Source: Spirometra erinaceieuropaei (Eukaryota > Platyhelminthes > Cestoda > Diphyllobothriidea > Diphyllobothriidae). Taken from it: a DNA stretch of 64,000 nucleotides. Position numbers and translations under genes: made by a program. Shown here piece after piece: positions 1-9,930 of this stretch; position 1 is the first letter of the stretch, and each line of letters opens with the position of its first letter. Location: positions 138,339 through 202,338 of the forward strand of contig CACRXP010000746.1 of the NCBI GenBank assembly GCA_902702965.1, written 5' to 3'. The notes under the pieces were generated by a model. It did no database searches, was not told where the DNA came from, and was given only the letters and a program-made list of their open reading frames with translations.

Positions 1-38
1 AATTTTGTGCAGCCGGAGACAAAAAGGCTCATGCATTT

Positions 39-230
39 TTACATGGCTGCTTTTGTCCTGACATTGAGTGTACAGCCGTCCGCGAGGAGTAGGTCGTTGA
101 CAGTAGTTGTTGAAGTCCGCGTGAATGTTTGCATTCGTCGGATGCTGAGAGACTGGCCGTAGGTCCTGTCAACGAGGTTGATCCTAAGGCGCTCCCTATG
201 ATAGGCGTCCAGCAACACGGATAAGAGCAT
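39..230 (-). pseudogene. LINE reverse-transcriptase palm fragment with broken catalytic box
   Basis: The 63-codon frame carries LLSVLLDAYHRERLRINLV, then a spacer, then NDLLLADGCTLN. This is the position of the conserved F/YADD motif C of reverse transcriptase. The second aspartate is glycine here, which should abolish polymerase activity. It continues the RT fragment above it on the minus strand after a frameshift and runs towards the window edge. Confidence 0.8.
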
Positions 231-331
231 GAGATTGATGTGGGTGGAAGCGAATGTGCAGCCCTACTTCACTCCATTGGTCCATGTAAATGTTTCTGGG
301 ACCGTCCTGTTTATCGTAACGCGCGGCATAA

Positions 332-1342
332 TCAGTCGTGAGGCTGACACACTGTGCGAAAGAATCGCTCGGAATAACCCAATTTCTGCATGATTTTCCA
401 GAGGTCATTGTAATTCACCGTATCGAAGGCTTTCATCAAGTTCACGGAAGGAGTGTAGAGATTGGCATGCGTTTCCTGGCACTCCTCTTTTAGTTGTGGG
501 GCGGGGAAGATCATGTCGATGGTTCCGCGGTGTCGCCAGAATTCAAACAGGTTTTCTTGGGAAGTCCGCCATCCAGATAGCCGTGAGATGGTTGAGAAGG
601 ATGCGAGCAAAATCCTCACCGGCAATGTTAGGCAGAGGAATGCTTCTGTTATTGTCACAGAGTTGTTGGTTCATACCCTTTCTGCAGATGTCAATCCCCT
701 CTCAGTTTGTAGAGACAGATGATTATCGCGTCCTTGAAATCCTGAGGGGTTTGTCCCTTGAGCAACATTCTTTACAACAGCGCTGTATGTCCATCAGCCG
801 AGGACTACCGTACTTGAAGAGTTCGGTCGGTATGGTGTCGGATCTCGATGCATTCACATTGGAGAGCTGTCACACGACTTTGATTATTTTTTGGGGGAAA
901 GTCAGACGGACCATGTCGATACTGGTCCCCACTTGGAGGATCCGGTCAATGACGGAGTAGGGGATTGCGGATGAATTGTTGAGGACGCTTCTAAAGTGTT
1001 CACCGGGAAATTCAGAATTTGCCATTTTTCTGCAATAGTTGTTGACCCGCTGGAGTTGGTCAGCAGTGCAGCTCCTTTGGTGCAGGGGTCGTAGACTTCC
1101 TCGGTGAATGCGAAACATTCTTCGTTTCCTTGTTCCCGCCTGTGCTTGTATTTCCTCGAACTTGCGATCCATCTACGCATCTTGCATTTCCCGCAGACGT
1201 TGCTGCGCCAGGCGGCGATATCTGATGAAGACCGCTTTGTTTGTCTCAATACAGTAGTTGGCGTGTGCCTTCTGCAGTTCATCATTTTCAGTGAGTATTT
1301 TGTTGATTTCTGCGTCGTCGCCAAACCCGTCCTAGTATGCAT
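332..1342 (-). pseudogene. LINE linker and N-terminal reverse-transcriptase fragments, frameshifted
   Basis: Two shifted frames cover this interval. The upper one (about 902-1342) resembles the linker between endonuclease and RT, with alanine/arginine-rich helices and a PCTKGAALLT segment. The lower one (332-658) enters the RT fingers and palm, with RHRGTIDMIF followed by NLMKAFDTVNYNDLWKIM, where the aspartate of KAFD belongs to RT motif A. Stops and shifts between the pieces rule out one working protein. It belongs to the same element as the endonuclease fragment upstream. Confidence 0.8.
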
Positions 1343-1761
1343 AACGTTTAGGGGCGTCTAGGGCGGTGAGCTGGATGACGATCTGCAGTTTACGCCACTG
1401 TGCCTTCAAATTATTGTCGTCCGGAGCCTGCGGGTATTCCAGGCGCTGCGTCATTTGACTGCTGAAATCGACGCGATGGGCAGATAAATTCAACTTACCT
1501 TGTGGTCATTAACCTTGCAATCTTCAGGGAGGTTTCGCTCGAAGCCTCGTCTTGGAGAGGACGGGGCGGTGATCCGTCCAGACGTCGGTGTCGCAGATCG
1601 TTCTTGTCACCTGCATGTCCGGCCACTCTCAGCTCCAGGCTAGAACTTAATCCAGCAACTGCCAGCGTAGCAATCCAGATCGCCTTCTCCCGCGTCCGAA
1701 AGCGGAAAAAGGTGTTGGTCAGGAGGTAACGGTGTTTTCCGCAAATTCGCAGGAGGAAGAG

Positions 1762-2448
1762 TCAGTTGTCGTTGCAGCCGCCAATTCCGTGGGGACCTAG
1801 CACTCCCTCCCAGGCAGCGTGGTCTGTCCCGACGCCGGCATTGAAGTTCCCAAAGGCAATCAGCTTGTCCGCCTTCTGTACAATTGCCAGGAGAGGGTAC
1901 AATTTCATATGGTGTTTGCTCTTCGCCTCGTCTGAGCTAGCTATTGGGGGGGGGGCGTAGGCGCTGATGAGGCTGGCGAATTTGGCTCGCCGAAGAGACA
2001 GGCGTAGGGTCATGAGACGGTCGTTGGCGTCCTGCAGAAGACAGAACAATCGTCCCCCGATGTCCTTCCGGTTGGCAAAGGCGACATCAGCGTCGCATGG
2101 CTCTGTGTTTGGGTGGCCGCTCCAGCAGAAGGTGTAGTCAGCACTCACCTCATTCAGTCGGCCCTGTTCGGGGAATAGGGCCTGGCAGAGAGCGGCTATG
2201 TCAGTCCTGTAGCACGTTAGTTCTTGAGTAAGTAGCACAGTCCTCCCTTTCGGTCGGTTGCTTCGCGGGTTGTCTAAAAAAGAACGAACATTCCAGACTG
2301 CCACAGTAACTGTACTCCTTCTGGCAGTCCTCGCGGTTGGGCAGAGGGGATGGGAACGAGTGTGGCTGTCGTTCAGTGTTCTGTTTCTACTGCGAGTTCT
2401 GCATCTACAAATCACAATATGCTTGCAGATAGCGTGATTTTCCAGCAA
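1762..2448 (-). pseudogene. LINE endonuclease domain, inactive
   Basis: An open stretch of 228 codons resembles the exonuclease/endonuclease/phosphatase domain that nicks target DNA for LINE integration. Landmarks are [12 protein letters not shown] near residue 50, YTFCWSGHP near residue 105, LISAYAPP near residue 165 and [15 protein letters not shown] near residue 200. The acidic residue expected in the active-site motif GDFN is asparagine here (GNFN). The expected ET pair after the DIAAL stretch reads CQAL. Both changes suggest loss of catalysis. The frame is unusually long for a dead element, so the copy may be only moderately old. Confidence 0.85.
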
Positions 2449-4150
2449 TTGGTTAGAACACTGACTCTAGTCTCTTACCCCGCGAGGGTGTAAGTAGTGC
2501 TTCTCCTTAACACATCTGCTCAGACAGCCCAGACAGCTGCTGAACTACACTATGGGTCATGGCTTTGTCTACTGGGAGAGCGACCCGAGTTAGCCTGGGC
2601 AGCCTATGTGCTTGCATGTCTCCCTCCCCGTGGGACTTTTCGAAAGTAGGGAGGGCAAGAGATAGAAAGGGAGCAGTATTACTGGGCTAGGGAAGGCGTA
2701 CAACACCGGATGCCCTCATCTGATCTATCCTGCCAGTCACGGCGGTTGCCGGGGTGTGCCCGCCACTCGGAGCCTAGCTTCGGGGGGGGGGTCGCAGACG
2801 AAAGTTTGGCTCTCGTTGGAGGCCGTGCGTCGCAGTAAATACTTTTATGATACGTCTTACCACACCCGCACGGTTTAGCCCGAACTACACACCTCCTCAC
2901 CCCCAATTGTGGTATAAACACCAGAGGAAGGACCTCAGCAACGACTTAATTAGCGGTTTTCCAGCGCGAATATGAGCAGTAATATACAATGGAGTGCGGC
3001 GCCATCTTATTCTGAAGCTGGACCCATATCCGTTTTCGAACTGTCTGGTTACTGAATTCATACTTCCCCAGGTCCTTTCTTTCTCTTCTAGTAAATATTT
3101 TCCGAGTTACATGCGTTCAAATATACTGCCTTACACTTGAACAAGGACTACAGATTTAAACAAACGACTTCTGAGAACACGCAACGTGGAGCGATCGGGA
3201 TTGCTAACAGTATGCATATAAATCGTGCTCAGAATATTGAGGGCGACTTGAGTTATTTCCTCTCTTAAAGGCTATTCAAAACAGCTCGCTTGTGGCATTC
3301 TAAGTTATCCACAGTCGTGTCTGTTGCTACAACTACGCCACTTCTTTATTAGTATGAACCGAGTCGACCATCCCACGAGGTTAAAAACGAAATTCTGCGC
3401 TTAGACCGAGCGCAACTCGTTCCCAGTCAACGAACAGTCTGATGACAGAAGTCCTCAAAACAACCGGACCATGTGTCCTCTGATGAAGCATGCCTTTTAT
3501 AGCATGACTGCGAAAAGTTCGGCCCCCGGCGTGACCCTTGACTTACATCAATTCATTCCTGAAATCGAGACTGACCGAGCATCGGAACAGTTTGTTTGGC
3601 TGTCCAAGATTTTGAACACACACACACGAGTCAATCATCAGAAATGACAGTAACAACAGAACAATTGGCAGTTATTAAGTACTACAACTAACCAAAGACC
3701 AAGGTCGCAGGTCCGGAGATGACTGTTAACGATTCTATATGCGGACGTAAAATTAATACGGCGGTTGACTGAGTTCCCATCAACTAACTAGACTTCGACG
3801 GTAGGGCACGTGAATAGGAATCTCATAATACTGGTGGCCCTGTGATAAATTTCCGGGGAGATTCGGGTCGAGGCGAAGGTGAAAGTCAGGTCTAACGTTG
3901 ATATAAAAACACGGAAATAGGCACAGCCTGTCACAAGACTTCTATTCCAGTGCCTTGCCGAATCAACTTCCGGCTGGCCTTCTCACTGGCTTGAGAAATT
4001 ATCTTAGTCAGCAAAATTTAAATTGTGTCCTAATTTGAAGGTGGGCGTAGCCAGCTGTGATACTTCGCCACCGCGTCGCATAGTCAACTTGTGTTCATGT
4101 ATACACGACCAGAGATTGCGTTCGGTCTGACCTGTGTAGGCATGGGATAA
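2449..4150. other. LINE 5' flank, then unassigned noncoding DNA
   Basis: The first about 500 bases may be the 5' untranslated part of the LINE, since they continue directly upstream of its endonuclease frame and are GC-rich with a run of G at 2781-2790. From about 2950 to 4150 the DNA is AT-richer and I see no gene, RNA or repeat that I can name. Confidence 0.4.
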
Positions 4151-4154
4151 GATA

Positions 4155-4330
4155 TAGTGTATATTGACCCAACTGTGAAAAACTCGTCGCTTCGGTGGGA
4201 TTCGAACCCACGTCTCCGGCTTAGTGCAGGGCTGCTACTGTGGGAACTTGTAGCGCTCCAAAAGACATTAATCCTTCCACCACTGGCACCCAGTCCGCGG
4301 TAAGAGTCATGTGATTACTTACGGAATCCT
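4155..4330 (-). repeat. tRNA-like SINE fragment, subtype with GCGCTACAAGTTCCC body
   Basis: On the minus strand this carries GGGTTCGAATCCCACC, matching the internal pol III B box (GGTTCGANTCC), followed by a GAGTTTTTCACAGTTGGGTC tail shared by the other SINE-like copies. The part before the B box (GGAGCGCTACAAGTTCCCAC) recurs at 6470-6590. It differs from the standard copies, so this looks like a second head type joined to the same tail. Confidence 0.65.
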
Positions 4331-4600
4331 GCTTGGACGGTCGGCGTACTGTGTCAGATTTGGTGGATTCCAGAATTTGCAGTAGGTTGGGCGGGTAATT
4401 GGACACAAACGTGATTAAACTCACGTCACCGGGTAGGACCTCGTAGTTCAGGTGGCTAGAGCGTTGGCTGTACTAAAGCCTTTCCCTTGCTGTCGTGGGT
4501 TCGAATCTCACCGAGGGGCCGATATTTTCACAGTTGGATCAATATGAATTATTCAAAATCTGCTAAAACATCTATGAAGATACCTTTCCGGGGGATTCTC
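4310..4600 (+). repeat. tRNA-derived SINE-like element
   Basis: The tRNA-like head starts near 4435, with an A-box-like TAGTTCAGGTGG at 4444-4455 and a B box GGTTCGAATCT at 4498-4508. It is followed by a tail ending in AATTATTCAAAATCTGC. The segment upstream (GATTTGGTGGATTCCAG, GTAGGTTGGGCGGGTAA) is also present upstream of the head in the 33.7-34.0 kb copy, so it belongs to the element. It is probably not a working tRNA, because the anticodon arm is expanded. Confidence 0.75.
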
Positions 4601-5173
4601 GCTGAGGCTTAGACGGTCGTTGATCGTCACCAACTAGGGTGGAGCCAAGTTGGTGCACAAGCCCAGCACCTAATCCTGCAGCACACCGTCGTCTTCACAG
4701 ATGGTGGGACGCAAAATTTCTCCAGTGGACCTGCTGTTTGGATCCTTCGACGAGCAGGCACCTAGACACCGGCACACAACGGCCTCTAGATGACCATTTC
4801 CCGCCATTTTGTTGCGGGAGAACGACCCTCACATCCTTTATCACCCCGGTTGGTGAAGTGCTTCAACGTTCGTCTCCTGAAAGTTTCGCCTGTGAGTTGC
4901 TGAGCGGTTGCTCTGACAACTGAGGAGCTGTGTGATGTATGCAGCCTGCCTGTAAACCACAGCCTCCGTCACACTGTTAGAAATCTGTTCGACATGCCCA
5001 ACAAGGACCTGCGGCCGCCGCTTACCTTATTCCTTCTTCACGTACATGTACGGGAGAAGTGACTTATGAAGGTTGTGGAGATGCTGCAGCACATCCCTCC
5101 CGATATCTCATGCGTAATGAGCCCCCAAATCGCCTCAGACGGGCTGCAGACAGTCTTTTATAGTTTATAGCGT
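4601..5173. other. Unassigned DNA downstream of the Penelope-like RT
   Basis: This lies 3' of the minus-strand RT frame, where many Penelope-like elements carry a GIY-YIG endonuclease. I see no GIY or YIG motif in any frame here, so the element is either an endonuclease-lacking type or truncated. Confidence 0.4.
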
Positions 5174-6058
5174 CTAAGCAGTGAGCGTGTTCTCAGAGCG
5201 CCACAGTACGTGGTACGTTCTTTCTATAGTGCAACGCAAGCGTCGCTTGATTGTGTTTGAGGCGTTGTCACCCTTAAAAGGTAGACATATTATAACGGGC
5301 TTCTTCGGAGCGGACTGTTCCGTCAACTTTGGCCGTAAATGGTTGCTGTACTTCTGAATGAAGCGTGCAGGATAACCACGATTAAGTAAGGCTTCTTTGA
5401 TAAGGGCAGTTTCTGTATCTATGGTCTCCCTGGAGCAAATATTTCTCGCTCTTTGAAAAAGAGTATGTACTAGATTACGTTTCCATTGTATTGGCGCAAA
5501 GCTTTTAAAATGTAGGTATTGCCCTTTCCACGTAGTCTTGTGGAAGACGGAGCGTCTTATTGAACCATCATCCTCTCTAAACATGAGGACGTCCAGGAAG
5601 GGTAACTTGTTAAACTGCTCCATTTCCATCGTAAATTTGATTTTAGGATGCAGATTATTCATCAGGCAAAGTAGGTCGGAGGCGTCTTCCTTGTTATCAA
5701 CAATCGTGAATATATCATCCACGTATCTCCTTTATAATGTTGTCATGTTTAATTCTGAGGACACCTTATCTTCTAGGTAACCCATAAAAACATCGGCGAG
5801 GGTTGGCCCAAGTGGACTACCCATTGCGACTCCGTCAATTTGTCTGTAAAGTTCCCCATTAAACAGAAATTGAACATCTTTGGTGCAAAGTACCAACAGA
5901 TCTCGTAGTAGTTCGGGGGAGAGTCGGGTTTTGGACGCATGGGCGCATATAATATCTATTGTTTCAACCAATGGTACATTGGTAAATAAGGATTCCACGT
6001 CTAAAGAGATCATACACTTGTCGGCGATATTCTGGTCCTTATACCGATTTCTGAACAC
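5174..6058 (-). pseudogene. Penelope-like element reverse transcriptase with one in-frame stop
   Basis: A single reading frame from 6058 to 5174 is interrupted only by a TAA at 5732-5734. Before the stop are DVESLFTNVP (RT motif A) and VAMGSPLGPTLADVFMGYL (motif B). Three codons after it comes YVDDIF (motif C), then LPFLDVLM and RGYPARFIQKY. This motif set is that of Penelope-like elements, which are related to telomerase, rather than of LINEs. The N-terminal part of the RT above 6058 is not recognisable, so the copy is 5' truncated or rearranged. The stop two codons before the catalytic tyrosine would remove the catalytic aspartates from the product. The frame is otherwise clean over about 290 codons, which suggests a recent death or an allele-specific lesion. 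Confidence 0.9.
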
Positions 6059-6129
6059 TTACCTCTTTACCAACACCCGTTGTTTCCATTCCCAATTTCT
6101 AGAGGCTAAAGAAAACCATTTTGCTTATC

Positions 6130-6130
<1 letters not shown>

Positions 6131-6164
<34 letters not shown>
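6131..6164. repeat. (ATT)n microsatellite
   Basis: About eleven perfect ATT units lie just upstream, in element orientation, of the Penelope-like RT. Simple repeats often abut insertions of such retroelements. Confidence 0.95.
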
Positions 6165-6166
<2 letters not shown>

Positions 6167-6469
6167 GTTTCGGCAATAAACTTTTACCTACTGAATCATT
6201 TACCCGTTGTCATGTCTGCGCCACCCCCGTTACGAGCCAGAATAACCCAAGTTCGCTCCCCCACCGTCTGACGGCTACAAGTTCGGAACAGCGACTCCAT
6301 ACTCGGCCCCTACACGTGCTTTAGAGTGACGTGGGCGTGAGCGAATACGCGTCACGCGAGAGTCAGTCAGTGTCAGCCTGGTCAGTTGATCGGGTGATGG
6401 TGCAGTTTGTGGGCCCCGCAATTGGCTACCCTCGGGGTTGAATGTTCTTACGTTCAGGCGCTCAGGCGT

Positions 6470-6590
6470 CATGATCACATGACTCCAAGCGCGGAGTGGT
6501 TGCCAGCGGCAGAAGACTTAATGTCTTTTGGGGCGCTACAAGTTCCCGTGGTAGCAGTCCTGCACTAAGTCGGAGACTAGTGGGCCAGCA
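6470..6590 (+). repeat. SINE-like fragment, same subtype as 4155-4330 in opposite orientation
   Basis: It contains TTAATGTCTTTTGGGGCGCT, ACAAGTTCCCGTGGTAGCAG and TGCACTAAGTCGGAGAC, matching the reverse complement of 4212-4330 with a few differences. The B-box half is missing. Confidence 0.65.
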
Positions 6591-8745
6591 AGAATTCCCT
6601 TGGACTGCTCATAGGCTCCTCATGCAAAGGTGAATTAGCTTTCCGGCGAAATTTAAACACCTCCATGAAATGCTCGGTCTTCAATGAACTGTGCATTTCT
6701 TCCTGTGTCTCCTCAAGTACTTTGCGCCGGACCCAGTGCACCAAATCTGATGGGATAAAATGCAAATGACGACCTCACGTCGAGAGAGACGACGATTTAG
6801 TCCAAATGAATCCTGCGCGTCATTCACTCTCCAGGAGCACATCTTTGTGCTTGGATTCGCTATATAGTTAGTTGTACCCTAGCCGTCATCGTTGATGGAG
6901 TACGGAGTAATGACGAATGCGCAGAAAACTAGAAACGGTTACAGTGAGCAATCGTTGTCCAATTTCCATACTTGAGGAGTTTTTAAATTACCGATTAATT
7001 TCAAACCCGACCTGCAATTTCCAAACTATAGGCTGTATGCCTCCCACGTAAAGAAAATCAAACACTCACCCATGACACTAGTAAGGTACTATATAGGGCG
7101 TTCCATCGAAAAGGTTTGAAAATTTTCCGCGTCTGTCCTCTGTGAGCTTGCATCTGGCCTATCTGCATATTGTTCCCTATCTTCTTTCTTTTTCACTGGC
7201 CCACCTGAACTGGGTTCGTTTATTTGGTCAGTTCTCGACTTTGACCATTGGACCGAAGGCCACTCTATTTTACTTGAAATCGTTCCAGTACAGGCGTGTG
7301 ATTCACGCTTGCAAACGTACATCTTGTCGTCTAGAGGCAGGGCATTAGCACTCGGTCGACTCATCTGTAGTATACGGGCATCCACTGTCAATGCTCGTAC
7401 TTTGTTTATTCTTGATTATTTGTAAATAGTACCCTACAAAACCCAGCTGGGGTTTCATTCTGATTTGATGTAGGCGTTACTCTAGGGCACCGAACTGTCA
7501 GGTACAGTGGGCTCATACAGTTTTGCAATGAATATGAACTATGCAGCACTTGTAAAGGTTCAGATGCGGTGCTTCTTGGAGAGCTACTTCACGGTCTTAC
7601 AAAAGCTCACATTTACTAACTTCTTTTAAACCGGAAAGATGCCCCTGCTTCAAGTACAGACTTTAAGGAAGTAGCAGTTTGTTACCTGATAAGTACAAGG
7701 GAGAATACTTTTGTGTATCTTTTCTCTAAAATGTATTTGAATTTATGAGGACATCGAAAATCGATGGAGAACATATTACTTTAGTAGTCATTTTTACCTA
7801 AAGGTACACTCAAAAGCCGGTTTCCTGGCGCGAGTGAAGCGTTGTGGAATTATGTTGCATGATAGGCAATATTACCTTTCTTAAATAATCCCTTCCAATT
7901 GAAAACGCATTTCAGGATTTCAGCAACATTTCATGGGATACCTCACCCCCAGAGGCGATATCCATCTGCACATGTACTTTTAGGTGACTGGGCCCAGTCC
8001 CTTTGCGAATATTGTTTCACTGATCTTGCATGCGTACGTACATCACCAATAAACTCCCAGGAACCTTCAGTACTTTGCGTGACCAGAAGGATATTAACGG
8101 CATTTCATAGGGGGCAGTACCGACACATGATTTATCACATCCTCGCATGTGCGTAATTCACAAAGTAGCACCCGGACCAGTCGAGAACCTCTATCTTAAT
8201 CGACCCAACGAAGTGCCAACCAGTAAGTAATGATATTCAGTCGTAACGAAGACGACGCCCAGACGGTATCCGTCTGGTCGCCAGTGAGAAAGCTGCTCAG
8301 GTTATGTATTATACTCGTTATACCACTACGCAAAGTAGGATTGAAAACGATCTTGCTAGATCTATAAAATTCAAGGGAAGTGTTTACAGGTGAGAGAGCA
8401 ACATTTGGGCTCGAGGGATATGGCTCTTATTTTAAAAGGACGTGAGACAATACCCACGGCTGGCTGCTGAAAAGTTTAACCGCTGGAAATATTTTAATCA
8501 TATGCATCGAATGCACGAATTTTGAAAGCCTATTTTAGCCGAAATGCTGAGATACGATTTGAGTGGAGTCATACTTAAGCTGTCACGAGCGATCTCTTTG
8601 GGTGTCGTACGTCACCCTGTATGCAGTTACCTTAGGTCTTCTCGACTTAAGGTTGGTGTGTGACTGGCTGATGCCGACAAATAAGCCAGAGTTTTCCATT
8701 TCAGTCTTGTGCGTATTTTGGAGTTGCAAAAATTCTCAGCGGGCA
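6591..8745. other. Unassigned noncoding DNA
   Basis: Only short random open frames occur here. Apart from the diverged dispersed repeat at 7678-7797, I see no feature. Confidence 0.4.
7678..7797 (+). repeat. Diverged dispersed repeat, copy 1
   Basis: It aligns by eye with 44549-44669. Both start with TTTGTTACC, pass through TATTTGAATTTAT and GAAAATC, and end in a T-rich stretch. Identity is moderate. The family is not recognised. Confidence 0.5.
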
Positions 8746-8835
8746 ATTCAGAAGACCATTTTGGCGAGCGTAGGCGTGTTTTCGATAAATTTTCATCGAA
8801 AACACGCGTATACTCGCCAAAATGGTCTTCTGAAT
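8746..8835. repeat. Near-perfect 41-bp hairpin
   Basis: Arms 8746-8786 and 8795-8835 are reverse complements at 38 of 41 positions, with an 8-base loop. The arms start ATTCAGAAGACCATTTTGGC. This could be the core of a foldback or MITE element. It has no coding content. Confidence 0.9.
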
Positions 8836-9673
8836 CGTTCGTAGTTGGCTGAACAAAACGAGCAGGTGCAACCTTACAACCAAACCGATAAAGCGCCACT
8901 CGCTTATATTTTGGTTCTCCCAAATTGAAATGAACATACAGAAAGTCTGACAGAGATGAGAACACCAAAGACTTGATCCCTCAACCAGGGCAAAAATTTG
9001 AACCTTGCTCGCTCTGCTTTAGAATCAAACAAGACGGAACAGAAAGACTGGGAAATGAAGTACGCTAGTAAAGACTTATGGGACACTCAAATATGTCCCC
9101 TAAAAATGCACTACTACAATCGGCTAGCTCCCCTGGGTCCACCGATTCCCTCGTCCGGTTTCAACTCTCGGAAACAACTACCCAAAGATCTACGTGAAAA
9201 AATAACTCGCAAATAACGTATATCTAACCAGATGCTAGATACGACTAAAGGCGTTCGATCTATCTTCGACTGTCGGAAGAACCCACACCTAAACTGTCAA
9301 AGCTCTCCTCAATCAAGTTCAGAAATTATACGATCCCTGAGTGTCTTTTTCCGTCTAGAAAGCAGTGCAGACAGAGCCCATCTTAGTAGGCTGAAGTCAG
9401 TAATTAGCTGATGAGCACGGAATCAGCACCGTTTAGTGTTTCTGCCGGAAAATAAGGTGGGTTGGTCGTACATCAGGGAACCACGATCTTCTACGACGGC
9501 TGACACCTGCTACGCGCTGAACGCAATTTCCGCAATGACAGTTCAACCGTCGATTCTGACGAGGTTCACCGTGTGCCCTACAGCAGTGTGGACGCAGGGA
9601 CGTGACTCATGCTATAATTAGTTCCTATTGATGGTGAACTTGTGCTGCACCTACCGCAGTCTCCTCTTCCACT
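8836..9673. other. Unassigned noncoding DNA
   Basis: I see no gene or repeat that I can support in this stretch. Confidence 0.4.
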
Positions 9674-9930
9674 GAAGGGGGTCAGGCAGGTGGGTCCCTG
9701 GGGCCTGGCTGGTACTTTGGACAGTGAGTCAAGGGCGGGGAGCAGGCATGTAGGTTGATATGACAAAGGACTTAACAGAGCAGCAACTACTTGCAACTAC
9801 TTACAAGGCTTAAGTAAGATGGTGGCCGACAAGCCACTGAAGATAAGGGAGGCGAGTCCCCGGGGCTTGGCTGGTACTGTGGACAGTGTGCCAAAAGCGG
9901 GGAGCAAGTATAACCTCAAACTACTTCAAC
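9674..9930. repeat. Two diverged direct copies of about 95 bp
   Basis: 9674-9770 and 9838-9930 share GGGCTTGGCTGGTACT-like cores (GGGCCTGGCTGGTACT in the first), GGACAGTG and AGCGGGGAGCA. The offset is about 164 bp. The unit is otherwise unrecognised. Confidence 0.65.

Larger units (their letters stand above)
1..2448 (-). mobile_element. Decayed non-LTR (LINE) retrotransposon, 5' end at about 2448, 3' end beyond the window
   Basis: Reading the minus strand from 2448 down to 1 gives, in order, an AP-endonuclease-like region, a linker and a reverse-transcriptase region, which is the layout of an RTE/Jockey-like non-LTR element. The pieces lie in different frames with stops between them, so the copy is dead. 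The RT part still shows KAFDTVN and WKIMQKLG, as in flatworm LINEs. The catalytic box that should read F/YADD reads LADG. The 3' end of the element is cut off by the window edge. The element type is clear from motif order; the exact clade is inferred. Confidence 0.9.
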
